NCBI GenBank assembly: GCA_947254665.1
Contig: CAMYEJ010000001.1
Coordinates: 1-25,761 of the forward strand
Length of the DNA: 25,761 nt
From: an uncultured Peptoniphilus sp.
Lineage (GTDB): Bacteria; Bacillota; Clostridia; Tissierellales; Peptoniphilaceae
Reading direction: 5' to 3'
Below are positions 1 to 8,907 of the stretch, piece by piece. Numbering within the stretch: position 1 is the first letter of the stretch; the number at the start of each line of letters is the position of its first letter. Below the pieces are notes generated by a model. It saw nothing but the letters and a program-made list of their open reading frames with translations. It searched no databases and had not been told where the DNA came from. The position numbers and the translations under genes are program-made.

Positions 1-451
1 CTATTAAATCCATAATATTTTTAATTTTCACACCTCGAATCTTCTTTAAGATCTCAACAATATTTTCATGAGTCCTTGGATAGGAGCCGTATTCTGTTTC
101 GTAGTACCATTTTAAAATTTCATCTGCGAAACTCTTTGGATTTTTACGAATAGAAGCAGATTTAAAATCGTCTCTAAATGACTTAAGTCCTGGTCTTTTC
201 GTGAGGAGATCCTCTTTTAAATTCTCTTCTAGAATTAGAAAGGCGATGGTCATGATGTCAAATCTATTGGTGAGATGTAAAATATTTTCCTTTGCAAAAT
301 TTATAAAATCTTTAAAATCATAGACTTTATAAGCGTAGGCGATGAGGGAAACCTCGTAGAAATTATTTCTCTCGAAGATTTCAAAACCTTCTGCGAGATA
401 GTCCTCCGACACGGTCCATACAAGGTTCTGTCTTCTTATCTTATCTAACAA
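1..451 (-). CDS. Unrecognised protein downstream of MoxR ATPase, C-terminus cut by window edge
   Basis: An open frame of 150 codons without stops runs on the minus strand from a TTG at 451-449 to the left edge. The TTG overlaps the last codons and the stop of the MoxR gene (441-443) in another frame, and GGTGA lies about 5 nt ahead, so the start looks translationally coupled. The visible part is soluble-looking, rich in Lys, Asp, Glu and Phe, with no signal peptide or membrane segment; it contains stretches such as FEIFERNNFYEVSLIAYAYK and WYYETEYGSYPRTHENI. I do not recognise a family. MoxR ATPases are commonly paired with a VWA/CoxE-like partner encoded immediately downstream, so this could be the N-terminal part of such a partner; that is inference from position only, since no MIDAS motif is in the visible part. 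Confidence 0.7.
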   Translation of the reverse strand, partial: MLDKIRRQNLVWTVSEDYLAEGFEIFERNNFYEVSLIAYAYKVYDFKDFINFAKENILHLTNRFDIMTIAFLILEENLKEDLLTKRPGLKSFRDDFKSASIRKNPKSFADEILKWYYETEYGSYPRTHENIVEILKKIRGVKIKNIMDLI

Positions 452-1373
452 AGATATCACCAGGATTTATAGTACTACTAAACAATGTGCGATAAACATC
501 CATTACGATTTCTTTTTCGTAGGAGTCAAAGGATTTATCCATAAGACCCATTTCTAGAGAATTCTTTATGCTAAGTCCACGCTTCATAAGTTCCAATGCG
601 GAAATAAGTCCTCTTAGGTCGATTGATTTGGAACTGATTTCTGAATTTAGAGATTTTTCTTGCAAATCTTCGAAGAATTGTGAGAATAATTCTACATATT
701 CATCCTTAAGTCTGCCTTCAATCTTTAGAATCTTCTTTAAATATTTCTTTTCGATAGTCGGCATATTAATAACTAAAAATCTTGAAACCAATGCTTCATT
801 TAGATCTCTAGTTCCGATGTAGCCGTGGTTCATGGTTGCTATAAATCTTGTAGCTTCGTGGAGCTTCAAACGGTTGTATCCTGGTACATCGATGATTCTT
901 CTATAATCTAGAGCAGAGTGGATAACGGAAAGAGTTTCATTCTTCGCCATATTTATTTCATCTAAGATTCCAAAACCACCGAACTCAGCACATTCGTAAA
1001 CAGGACCCTTCTTAAGAGTAACCTCACCAGATTTAAAAGTATCGGAGCCGATTAAACTTTCTGCATCTGTGTTTACGTTTAAAGACACGGTCCACATAGG
1101 TCTGTTGAAAAGCAGACTTAAATTTTCAGATAGTACGTTTTTGCCAGTGGCTTTCGGACCGGATAGGAGAATGTGAAAGCCTGAGAGAATTGCAGTTATT
1201 GCCTTGTTCCAAACGTCACTGCCGTAGTAGATAAATCTCGGACTAGCCACACGATCCATAACAGAATCTTCTAGCTTATAGAATTTTCTAAAATCGTCTG
1301 TTTCTTTAAGAAGTTTTTCGTTGATATCTTCTTCCTTTAAAATATTTATTAAATCATTTCTATTTATATTCAT
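441..1373 (-). CDS. MoxR-family AAA+ ATPase
   Basis: A 310-residue protein with a single AAA+ ATPase core. The P-loop is GPKATGKN (residues 72-79), with Asn where most P-loops have Ser or Thr. Walker B is GILDE (135-139), sensor 1 lies in ATMNHGYIGTRDLNEAL (Asn182) and an arginine-finger candidate sits in VSRF (Arg198). MoxR ATPases act as chaperones that remodel or activate partner proteins, usually with a VWA-domain partner. The substrate is unknown here. GGAGG lies just upstream of the ATG (CCTCC at 1381-1385 on the plus strand). It is divergent from whiA and probably co-transcribed with the partial gene downstream, whose TTG start overlaps its stop. The function is therefore known only at family level. 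Confidence 0.88.
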   Translation of the reverse strand: MNINRNDLINILKEEDINEKLLKETDDFRKFYKLEDSVMDRVASPRFIYYGSDVWNKAITAILSGFHILLSGPKATGKNVLSENLSLLFNRPMWTVSLNVNTDAESLIGSDTFKSGEVTLKKGPVYECAEFGGFGILDEINMAKNETLSVIHSALDYRRIIDVPGYNRLKLHEATRFIATMNHGYIGTRDLNEALVSRFLVINMPTIEKKYLKKILKIEGRLKDEYVELFSQFFEDLQEKSLNSEISSKSIDLRGLISALELMKRGLSIKNSLEMGLMDKSFDSYEKEIVMDVYRTLFSSTINPGDIFVR

Positions 1374-1646
1374 TTAAATTCCTCCAATGGTATTATACTA
1401 GAAAAGTAAATAATTAAAAAGAATAGTTTAGCATCTTTACTAAGTTGAAAACATTGTCATAAATTTTTAAAAATGTGATTTGGATCATATTTTAAATAAA
1501 AAATATTGGATAAACACATAAGATTTTTTTGAGATTAAACTTTCCTCAATAGAAAACCTTTTCAAAATAATTATTAAATTGTTAAAAACACTTTTAATTT
1601 CTCTCTTTCTTCTGTATAATGATAGTAGTTTATATTGAGGTGTTAT
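1374..1646. other. Divergent A/T-rich intergenic region
   Basis: About 270 bases separate the MoxR gene and whiA. The stretch is very A/T rich with many A and T runs. I see no gene, tRNA or terminator with a clear stem and T-tract. A minus-strand TATAAT (1397-1392) is too close to the MoxR Shine-Dalgarno to be its likely promoter, because transcription would start inside the ribosome binding site. A short inverted repeat (TTGAG 1529-1533, CTCAA 1545-1549) is too weak to interpret. Confidence 0.6.
1592..1620 (+). promoter_or_regulatory. Candidate sigma-A promoter of whiA-HPr
   Basis: TATAAT at 1615-1620 is a perfect -10 box 26 nt upstream of the whiA ATG. With a 17-nt spacer the -35 position holds TTTTAA (1592-1597), a poor match to TTGACA. 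The predicted start would be near 1627, giving a leader of about 20 nt with a GAGGTG ribosome binding site at 1637-1642. Confidence 0.5.
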
Positions 1647-2585
1647 ATGAGTTTTTCAATGAGTGTTAAAAATGAAGCTGCAAAGGTAAGCATAAGAGAT
1701 AGTTACCTCGTCGATGCTGAGCTTTGTGGACTGATAAGTACATGTGGCTCCATCTCCATTGTACAAGGAAGACTCGTAGTCAGTTTGAGCACCGAAAATG
1801 CACCGGTGGCGAGGAGAATTTTTACCCATTTGAAGAGTTTTTACTCGGAAGATGTAAGTGCCAGTGCAAGGAAGAATGTTAAACTTAAAAGAAACATTTA
1901 CACGATTAGTTTAAATGATGATGCTGCCATTAGAAAGCTTTTGAATTTCTGTTATGGCAAGGAGGATTTCTCAATTTATAACGAAATTTCTCCAGACCTT
2001 TCGGATTCAAAATCGAAGCAGGCTTTTGTGAGAGGTTGTTTTCTTGGGGCGGGCTCGGTTACTAATCCGAGGAGAGGTTACCATTTTGAAGTGGTGTTTT
2101 CTAATATGGACGCTGCGGATATTTTAAAAAATATTCTTAATGAATACCAAATTTCAGGCAATATTATTGAGAGATCTGACAAATTTATCTTTTACATAAA
2201 AGGAGCGGAGATGATCTCGGATACTCTGACGGTCATCGGTGCCAATAGAAGTGTGTTGGAATTTGAAAATGTGCGGGCTATGAAGGAAACCAGAAACAAT
2301 GTAAATAGAATGGTAAATTGTGAAACTGCAAATTTAGAAAAAATAGTAAATTCATCTATTGAACAGGTAAATGACATTATGTATATTGACTCTATGATTG
2401 GCCTAGAGTCTCTTCCAGATTCTCTTTATGAGCTTGCTAAACTAAGGCTTATAAATAGAAATGCTTCTTTAAAAGATTTAGGTGAGCTTCTAAATCCAAA
2501 GGTTGGGAAGAGCGGTGTCAACCATAGGATGAAAAAGATACGAAATATAGCTGATGATTTAAGGAGGGGATATGATGGTGACTAA
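1647..2585 (+). CDS. whiA: DNA-binding protein WhiA
   Basis: A 312-residue WhiA, a conserved Gram-positive protein that combines a degenerate LAGLIDADG homing-endonuclease fold with a C-terminal helix-turn-helix. In Actinobacteria it is a sporulation regulator; in Bacillus it affects division and chromosome segregation. The N-terminus MSFSMSVKNEAA matches the family's usual beginning, which decides for ATG 1647 over an in-frame TTG at 1635; GAGGTG stands 4 nt upstream. Core motifs include ELCGLIST, FVRGCFLGAGSVTNP and the C-terminal block SLYELAKLRLINRNASLKDLGELLNP (first part about residues 260-275), followed by GVNHRMKKI. In many Firmicutes it follows rapZ and yvcK; those genes are not upstream here. 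Its 3' end overlaps the HPr gene. Confidence 0.96.
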   Translation: MSFSMSVKNEAAKVSIRDSYLVDAELCGLISTCGSISIVQGRLVVSLSTENAPVARRIFTHLKSFYSEDVSASARKNVKLKRNIYTISLNDDAAIRKLLNFCYGKEDFSIYNEISPDLSDSKSKQAFVRGCFLGAGSVTNPRRGYHFEVVFSNMDAADILKNILNEYQISGNIIERSDKFIFYIKGAEMISDTLTVIGANRSVLEFENVRAMKETRNNVNRMVNCETANLEKIVNSSIEQVNDIMYIDSMIGLESLPDSLYELAKLRLINRNASLKDLGELLNPKVGKSGVNHRMKKIRNIADDLRRGYDGD

Positions 2586-2841
2586 GAATTTGGTACTAAC
2601 AAATGAAGAGGGACTTCACGCTAGAGCTGCTGCACTTTTTGTGAGGACTGCAAATAGATTTCAATCTGAGATTACACTTTCTTTAGATGGAGAAGAGGTC
2701 AACGGCAAGAGCATCATAGGGATCATGTCGCTTGGAGCATTTGAAGGTGAAGAGATCACAATCAATGTGGAAGGATTAGATGAAGAAGAGGCACTAAATA
2801 GTCTTGCAAATTTAATAGAAAATAAATTTATAATTTCTTAA
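2575..2841 (+). CDS. HPr-family phosphocarrier protein (HPr/Crh-like)
   Basis: An 88-residue HPr. Starting at the second of two adjacent ATGs (2575; the first is 2572) puts the phosphorylatable histidine exactly at His15 in GLHARAAALF and the HPr-kinase serine at Ser46 in GKSIIGIMSLG, the canonical numbers, so I prefer that start. AGGAGGGG at 2562-2569 serves either. It overlaps the end of whiA by 11 nt, the position held by crh in B. subtilis. The ALFV..ANRF helix resembles Crh, yet Crh has Gln at 15 while this protein keeps His. Pro18 of the usual HARPA motif is Ala. It may be a general PTS HPr or a Crh-like regulatory paralogue; the sequence does not settle which. The symbol ptsH is thus not assigned. 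Confidence 0.93.
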   Translation: MVTKNLVLTNEEGLHARAAALFVRTANRFQSEITLSLDGEEVNGKSIIGIMSLGAFEGEEITINVEGLDEEEALNSLANLIENKFIIS

Positions 2842-2870
2842 GAGCTTTTTATAAGCTCTTTTGTTTTTTT
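2839..2870 (+). terminator. Intrinsic terminator after HPr
   Basis: An 8-bp perfect stem, AAGAGCTT (2840-2847) with AAGCTCTT (2853-2860), has a 5-nt loop and runs into a T-rich tail interrupted by one G (TTTTGTTTTTTT). It overlaps the HPr stop codon and separates the whiA unit from dnaE. Confidence 0.88.
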
Positions 2871-2925
2871 AGCGAGGTTTAAATTTTGCGACGATATATT
2901 TTTATAAAGAAGGTTTAATAAAACT

Positions 2926-2954
2926 TTGTCTTTATACACTTGTTTTTATATAAT
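2926..2954 (+). promoter_or_regulatory. Sigma-A promoter of the dnaE unit
   Basis: TTGTCT (2926-2931) and TATAAT (2949-2954) are separated by 17 nt, directly behind the HPr terminator and 37 nt ahead of the dnaE ATG. Predicted start about 2961. GGGAG at 2984-2988 is the ribosome binding site. Confidence 0.75.
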
Positions 2955-2991
2955 AGAAGAAAGATAAAAGATATAGAGTAAGAGGGAGTTT

Positions 2992-5900
2992 ATGTTTACA
3001 CATTTACACGTGCACACTGAATATAGTTTGCTAGATGGTTCTACTAGAATCAAAGAATTGCCGAAGAAGGTAAAAGAACTTGGTATGGATTCTATTGCCA
3101 TCACTGACCACGGAAACATGTTCGGGGCGATACAATTTTATAAAGCTTGCAAGGATGAAGGGGTAAAACCTATCATGGGATGCGAGGTCTATGTTTCGTC
3201 TACGGATTTAAATGTGAAGGACAGGACTTCCAAGAGGTATCACCTAATTCTCCTTGCGGAAAATAATAAGGGCTACGAAAATCTTATGAAGATCGTCTCC
3301 AAAGGTTGGGTGGATGGATTCTACTACAAACCTCGTGTGGACAAGAAAGTTTTGAGAGAGTATAGCGAGGGAATCATCGCCCTTTCTGCGTGCCTCCAAG
3401 GGGAAGTACAAAGAAAGATTCTGGACAGGGACTTTGAAGCTGCGAGAGAAGCTGCCCTTGAATACTTAGATATTTTTGGTGAAGGGAATTTCTTTTTAGA
3501 GGTTCAAAACCACGGAATAAGAGAGCAACTTGAAGCAAATATTCATCTTAGAAATTTAAATAGAGAGCTTGGGATACCTCTTGTTGCGACAAACGACATT
3601 CACTATTTAGAAAAGTCTGATGCCAAAGCCCACGATGTGCTTCTGTGCATCCAAACGGGCACGATTTTGTCAGATGAGAAGAGGATGAAGTTTCCTTCTG
3701 ATGAATTCTACTTGAAGAGCGAAGATGAAATGAAGGAAGCTCTGCCAGATTTTGTAGATGCTATAGAAAATACTTACGAAATCGCTAAAAGATGCAATGT
3801 GACCATAGAGTTTCACAACTACCATCTGCCTAAGTTCGACGTGCCAGAGGGATACACCAACGATGAATATCTAAGAGAACTCGCACTAAAAGGACTTAGA
3901 GAAAAGTACGAAAACCTAGACGAAAATATTATGGAGAGGTTTAATTTTGAACTTAACACCATCATCTCCATGGGTTATACTGACTACTTCTTAATCGTTT
4001 GGGATTTTATAAATTACGCAAAAGAAAATAATATTATGGTCGGTCCTGGTAGAGGTTCTGCTGCTGGTTCCATAATTTCCTATGGACTTGGGATCATAGA
4101 CGTAGATCCACTTAGATTCGACCTGCTTTTCGAAAGATTTTTAAATCCAGAGAGAGTCTCTATGCCGGATATAGATATCGACTTCTGCTACGAAAGACGC
4201 GAAGAAGTAATTGAATATGTAAATAGAAAGTACGGCAAGGATCACGTGGCACAGATAGCCACATTTGGAACCATGGCGGCGAGGGGAGCCATAAGAGACG
4301 TAGGCCGTGTAATGGATATTTCCTATTCAAAGGTGGACCAAGTTGCCAAGATGATTCCGCAAGAATTAAATATAACCATAAATAAAGCTATTGAAATGTC
4401 TGAGGAACTTCGAAACGCAATGAGAGATGACCAAGAGGTCAAGGCTATAATAGATACGGCTCTTAAAGTTGAAGGACTTCCAAGACATATGTCCACCCAC
4501 GCTGCAGGGGTGGTAATTTCAAATAGAGATGTAACTGACTACGTGCCTCTTGCAAGGACAGACGAGCAGCTCTTAACTCAGTTCAACATGACGGAGCTAG
4601 AAGAGCTAGGTCTACTTAAGATGGACTTTTTGGGACTTAGAACACTAACCGTTATCCGTGATGCAGTGAACATGGTCAAGGAAAATTATGGAATAGAAAT
4701 AGATTTTAAAGACCAAAGTTTTGACGATAAAGAGGTTATAGATCTCTTTAAATATGCGAACACGCTGGGGATATTTCAATTTGAATCTTCTGGAATGAGG
4801 GCGTTTCTTAAAGAACTAAAGGCGGATGCCTTCGAAGACTTGGTGGCGGCGAACGCATTATTTAGACCAGGACCTATGTCTCAAATCCCTAGATTTATAG
4901 AATCAAAACACGATCCGGCAAAAATTTCCTACATCCATCCGTCATTAGAACCGATACTAAACGTAACCTACGGATGTATCGTCTACCAAGAACAGGTTAT
5001 GCAGATTGTGCAACAAATTGGTGGATACAGTCTAGGTCGTGCAGACCTTGTAAGACGTGCCATGAGTAAAAAGAAGATGTCCGTAATGGAAGAGGAGAGA
5101 AATAATTTCATCTATGGACTTAAAGATGAAGAGGGCAACGTGCTTATAAAGGGAGCACTGGCAAATGGCGTGGACGAGAAGAGCGCCAACGAAATCTACG
5201 ATTTGATGATAGATTTTGCAAACTATGCCTTCAATAAATCCCACTCAGTTGCATATTCTGTGGTTGCATATAGAACCGCGTTTTTAAAGAGGTACTATCC
5301 AAAGGAATTTATGGCTTCCCAAATCAGTTCCTTTATGAGCTCTCCGAAACAAGTTGCACTCTATGCTGAAGAGCTAAAGAGGATAAATATAAAACTTCTT
5401 CCGCCTTCAGTGAATGAATCTAGAAATAAATTTACTGTTGAAGAAGATGCGGTGAGATTCGGCTTAAGAGCGATTAAAAATGTAGGAGACAACTTCATCG
5501 ATGCAATCGTAGAAGCTAGAAAGGAAAAGAAGTTCACCTCCATGACTGACTTTATAAGAAGAGTTGTGGAAGTAAATTCATCTGCAATAAATAAGAGAGC
5601 CTTGGAATCTTTGATAAAGGCTGGAGCATTCGACTTCCTACCGGGAAATCGTGCGAAGTACCTGGCGGTTTATGAGAGAATTTTGGAATCTGTTCAATCT
5701 GGAATCAAAAACAATGTAAGGGGACAGTTCTCCATGTTTAATGAAAAGACTGATGAAGATAATCTGCCTAATTTAAAAGATTTCGATGAAAAGACAAAGC
5801 TCAACATGGAATACGAAATGCTCGGCATCTATGCAAGTGGACATCCATTAAATCCATATAGAAATGCCATCGAAAACAACAGCAGCACCAACACGTCAAA

Positions 5901-6414
5901 GATTTTTGAAAATCCTGTAAACGGACAGAATGTAAAGATTTCTGGAATCATAAAGCAAAAGAGAAATCTCATTACAAAGAACAACAAGATGATGTGTTTT
6001 GCCACATTGGAAGATTTCTTCGGCACCATTGAGCTCATCGTCTTTCCAAATGTATTTCAAAACTACGGACATCTAGTGGAAGAGGAAGAGGTCATAACGG
6101 TGATGGGAACTGTCAGTGCATCTGATGTTGAAGAACCAAAGATCTTGGTAAATATCATCGAGGCTCTAAAAGAATCGGACAATAGAACTCTCTACATCGC
6201 AGTTAAAAGTTTTGACGAAGGAATAAATCGTGCCCTCACAGGCATATTTAGAAGGTATAGGGGAAATAATCCAATCATCATCTATGATGAAAATAAGAAG
6301 ACCCCGTTTAAGATAATAAAAGATTTGTATATAGATTTGGACAAGGTTGAGGAGTTGAAGTACGAAGTGCTACCTTTAATCGACAACGATCCGAATAAGT
6401 TTATAATAAAGTAG
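2992..6414 (+). CDS. dnaE: DNA polymerase III subunit alpha (DnaE)
   Basis: A 1140-residue C-family replicative polymerase. It opens with the PHP domain (HLHVHTEYSLLDG near the N-terminus, ITDHGNMFG about 38-46). The polymerase core carries PGRGSAAGS, then PDIDIDF (392-398; Asp393 and Asp395 match the first two catalytic aspartates of E. coli DnaE) and the third catalytic aspartate Asp545 in KMDFLGLRT. FNKSHSVAYS and a helix-hairpin-helix region follow, then an OB fold near residues 975-1070. There is no 3'-5' exonuclease insertion of PolC type. In Firmicutes PolC is usually the main leading-strand enzyme and DnaE extends primers, but PolC would lie elsewhere, so the division of labour cannot be seen here. 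It is the first gene behind the 2926-2954 promoter and ends 7 nt before pfkA. Confidence 0.98.
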   Translation: MFTHLHVHTEYSLLDGSTRIKELPKKVKELGMDSIAITDHGNMFGAIQFYKACKDEGVKPIMGCEVYVSSTDLNVKDRTSKRYHLILLAENNKGYENLMKIVSKGWVDGFYYKPRVDKKVLREYSEGIIALSACLQGEVQRKILDRDFEAAREAALEYLDIFGEGNFFLEVQNHGIREQLEANIHLRNLNRELGIPLVATNDIHYLEKSDAKAHDVLLCIQTGTILSDEKRMKFPSDEFYLKSEDEMKEALPDFVDAIENTYEIAKRCNVTIEFHNYHLPKFDVPEGYTNDEYLRELALKGLREKYENLDENIMERFNFELNTIISMGYTDYFLIVWDFINYAKENNIMVGPGRGSAAGSIISYGLGIIDVDPLRFDLLFERFLNPERVSMPDIDIDFCYERREEVIEYVNRKYGKDHVAQIATFGTMAARGAIRDVGRVMDISYSKVDQVAKMIPQELNITINKAIEMSEELRNAMRDDQEVKAIIDTALKVEGLPRHMSTHAAGVVISNRDVTDYVPLARTDEQLLTQFNMTELEELGLLKMDFLGLRTLTVIRDAVNMVKENYGIEIDFKDQSFDDKEVIDLFKYANTLGIFQFESSGMRAFLKELKADAFEDLVAANALFRPGPMSQIPRFIESKHDPAKISYIHPSLEPILNVTYGCIVYQEQVMQIVQQIGGYSLGRADLVRRAMSKKKMSVMEEERNNFIYGLKDEEGNVLIKGALANGVDEKSANEIYDLMIDFANYAFNKSHSVAYSVVAYRTAFLKRYYPKEFMASQISSFMSSPKQVALYAEELKRINIKLLPPSVNESRNKFTVEEDAVRFGLRAIKNVGDNFIDAIVEARKEKKFTSMTDFIRRVVEVNSSAINKRALESLIKAGAFDFLPGNRAKYLAVYERILESVQSGIKNNVRGQFSMFNEKTDEDNLPNLKDFDEKTKLNMEYEMLGIYASGHPLNPYRNAIENNSSTNTSKIFENPVNGQNVKISGIIKQKRNLITKNNKMMCFATLEDFFGTIELIVFPNVFQNYGHLVEEEEVITVMGTVSASDVEEPKILVNIIEALKESDNRTLYIAVKSFDEGINRALTGIFRRYRGNNPIIIYDENKKTPFKIIKDLYIDLDKVEELKYEVLPLIDNDPNKFIIK

Positions 6415-6421
6415 GTGTGTT

Positions 6422-7375
6422 ATGAATATAGCAGTTATGACCTCTGGTGGAGATGCGCCTGGAATGAATGCCGCCATCCGTGCTGTGGTGAGGACTTCTA
6501 TTTACAAAGGGATGGAAGTCTACGGGATCTATGGTGGTTTCGAAGGCTTAATTGAAGGAAAGATTGAGAAACTAAATCTGTCTTCCGTTGCGGATATCAT
6601 TCAAAAGGGCGGAACTATACTAGGGACTTCTCGCTCCAAGAGATTTGAAACGGAAGAAGGTCAAGAGAGCGCAGTGAGTAAATTAAAAATTTATAATATA
6701 GATAAGGTTGTAGTTCTAGGTGGAGATGGAAGTGCAAAGGGAGCCTTGGCTCTTGAGAAAAAAGGAATAAGGACTGCGGTCATACCTTGCACCATCGACA
6801 ACGATATGGGTTACACGGAATCGACTATCGGATTTTATACGGCAGTTGAAACGGTTACAGATGCAATTTCAAAGATAAGGGATACCACAGAAGCTCATGG
6901 CAGGGCAAATGTGGTTGAAGTCATGGGAAGAAGCTGTGGAGATATAGCTCTCTATGCGGGCATCTCAGGCGGAGCGGAATCAATAATCGTACCAGAGATG
7001 GAAACGGACATGGATGAAATTGCTAAGAAGATGCTTGAAGGAAAGAATCGCGGCAAGAGACACCATATCATTCTCGTTGCAGAAGGCGCGGGAGAAGCTC
7101 ACGAAGTTGCGAGTGAACTTCAAAAGCTGACAGAAATCGAAACTAGAGTCACAATCCTCGGATATATTCAAAGGGGAGGAAGCCCTGGTCCTGCAGATAG
7201 AATCATGGCTACATCCATGGGAGTTGTCGCTGTTGAGAGTCTACTAGAAAATAAATCTGCGGCTATAGGAATTAGAGGGGGCAGAATCTTTTCTGAGCCG
7301 ATTGGCACAGCTCTAAGGAAGAAGAATAAATTTAACAGAAAACTTTACGAGACGATGAAGATGGTTTCAATATGA
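6422..7375 (+). CDS. pfkA: 6-phosphofructokinase, ATP-type, with unusual active-site residues
   Basis: A 317-residue PfkA that would phosphorylate fructose 6-phosphate in glycolysis. GGDAPGMNA (9-17) and GGDGS (100-104) form the nucleotide site; the Gly after Asp102 is the ATP-type signature, PPi enzymes having Asp. The catalytic TIDND is at 124-128 (Asp126) and MGR at 168-170. Residues aligned to the allosteric site of Bacillus PFK (Arg20, Arg24, Arg153, Arg210, Lys212) are kept. Two departures stand out: the residue before TIDND is Cys123 (usually Gly), and the fructose-phosphate-binding His249 of Bacillus PFK is Tyr248 in LGYIQRGGSP. GFYTA also replaces the usual GFDTA. No pyruvate kinase gene follows. 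The stop overlaps the next gene's ATG as ATGA. Confidence 0.93.
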   Translation: MNIAVMTSGGDAPGMNAAIRAVVRTSIYKGMEVYGIYGGFEGLIEGKIEKLNLSSVADIIQKGGTILGTSRSKRFETEEGQESAVSKLKIYNIDKVVVLGGDGSAKGALALEKKGIRTAVIPCTIDNDMGYTESTIGFYTAVETVTDAISKIRDTTEAHGRANVVEVMGRSCGDIALYAGISGGAESIIVPEMETDMDEIAKKMLEGKNRGKRHHIILVAEGAGEAHEVASELQKLTEIETRVTILGYIQRGGSPGPADRIMATSMGVVAVESLLENKSAAIGIRGGRIFSEPIGTALRKKNKFNRKLYETMKMVSI

Positions 7376-8907
7376 TTTTAATAAGAAATATAAAAGTAAA
7401 TATTGGTGAAGATTTAGGAGAAGTACTGGAAAAGAAACTAAAATCCAAAAATTTCACCTACAAAATATATAAACATTCAATAGATGCGAGACGTGAAGTC
7501 TACCACAACTACCAAGTCCTTGTAGAGGGAGATAGAATCAAACTAAAGGGTCTTGACTGGGAAGATTTTGAAGAAGAAAATTTCGAGACATCGTCCGATG
7601 GAAATGGTAAGACTGTCACAGTGGTGGGAGCAGGTCCTGCAGGATTTTTCTCAGCGTACTTCCTTGCTGAACACGGAGCGAAGGTAAATGTAATTGAAAG
7701 AGGAAGTTCCATTGAAGTTAGATCAGAAGAAGTGGAAAGACTAATGGAAGATGGAATTTTAAATGTCGATTCCAATATCCAATTTGGTGAAGGAGGAGCA
7801 GGCACATTTTCCGACGGCAAATTAACTTCCCGCTCCAAGGACAAGAGAAGTCACTATGTCTTCGACGTGCTGGTTAAACACGGCGCGCCAGAAGATATTC
7901 TCTACGAGAAGATGCCCCACGCAGGCACGGATGTCCTAAGACAAGTAATAATAAATATGAGAAAGTACATGGAGTCCATCGGGGTTAAGTTTTTCTACAA
8001 CGAAAAGTTTGAAGAATTTATCTACGATGAAAATTCTAGCGGCGAAAGAAAAGTAGCGGGAATTAAGACTTCGAAGGATAGTTACCTAAGCGACTACATC
8101 GTCCTTGCCCTTGGAAATTCTGCAAGAGATACTTTCGAATATTTAAATGGAGAGATCGAGATGAAGTCGAAACCATTTGCGGTGGGATTTAGAATCGAAC
8201 ATCTCCAAGAATATATAGATAAAACCCAGTACAAAGAGCATTACAAAGATCTACCGAGAGCGTCCTACACACTTAGAGCAAAATCTGGTGAGAGGTCCAT
8301 CTACACATTCTGCATGTGTCCTGGTGGAGTGGTGGTTCCGGGAATGAGCGAAGAAAATACTGTGGTGGTAAATGGAATGAGCTACCATGCGAGAGATCTT
8401 GAGAATGGAAACTCTGCAGTGGTTGTAACTGTGGACGAAAAAGACTATGGAGCTGGAAATCTTGACGGCATGTATTTTCAAAGAGAGATTGAAAAGAAGA
8501 CTTATGACCTTGGTGGAGGGCAATACCATGCACCAGTCATGCTTGCAAGAGATTTTGTCGAGAAGAGAGAAACGACAGAGTTTGAAAAAGTAAAACCAAG
8601 TTACAAACCTGGATTTAAAATAGAAAATCTTTGGAAAATATATCCAAAAGAAATATCAGAAGCCCTTCGTGAAGGACTTATTGAAATGGATAGTAAGATG
8701 GAAGGATTCCTAGATGGAGCAATACTAACGGGATGCGAAACTAGGACTTCATCTCCAGTTAGAATGGTAAGAGACGAGAACATGCAATCCTCCATAAAAA
8801 ATGTATATCCAATCGGAGAAGGAGCAGGATATGCAGGAGGAATTATAAGTTCCGCCATCGACGGAGTGAAATGCGCAATTGAAATATTGGAGGAAAAATG
8901 TCACTAA
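7372..8907 (+). CDS. FAD-dependent oxidoreductase, COG2509-like
   Basis: A 511-residue flavoprotein. An N-terminal segment of about 75 residues with RNIKVNIGED and a KSIDARR-like motif (KHSIDARRE) precedes a Rossmann fold with GAGPAG (86-91) and an acidic-basic strand end VNVIERG. Further family signatures are FGEGGAGTFSDGKL, PHAGTD, and the C-terminal FAD contact PIGEGAGYAGGI with SAIDG. This matches the 'uncharacterized FAD-dependent dehydrogenase' family (COG2509); its substrate is not established to my knowledge. No membrane segment or signal peptide is visible. The ATG overlaps the pfkA stop (ATGA), and trmL begins inside its last codons, so it is translated as part of the same unit. Confidence 0.88.
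   Translation: MILIRNIKVNIGEDLGEVLEKKLKSKNFTYKIYKHSIDARREVYHNYQVLVEGDRIKLKGLDWEDFEEENFETSSDGNGKTVTVVGAGPAGFFSAYFLAEHGAKVNVIERGSSIEVRSEEVERLMEDGILNVDSNIQFGEGGAGTFSDGKLTSRSKDKRSHYVFDVLVKHGAPEDILYEKMPHAGTDVLRQVIINMRKYMESIGVKFFYNEKFEEFIYDENSSGERKVAGIKTSKDSYLSDYIVLALGNSARDTFEYLNGEIEMKSKPFAVGFRIEHLQEYIDKTQYKEHYKDLPRASYTLRAKSGERSIYTFCMCPGGVVVPGMSEENTVVVNGMSYHARDLENGNSAVVVTVDEKDYGAGNLDGMYFQREIEKKTYDLGGGQYHAPVMLARDFVEKRETTEFEKVKPSYKPGFKIENLWKIYPKEISEALREGLIEMDSKMEGFLDGAILTGCETRTSSPVRMVRDENMQSSIKNVYPIGEGAGYAGGIISSAIDGVKCAIEILEEKCH

Noticed and set aside
1392..1397. Minus-strand TATAAT as the MoxR promoter
   Set aside because: It would start transcription inside the ribosome binding site and has no recognisable -35 box.
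7509..7844. Minus-strand open frame of 111 codons opposite the flavoprotein gene
   Set aside because: The plus strand encodes a clear GAGPAG Rossmann fold here; the antisense product is low-complexity Ser/Pro.
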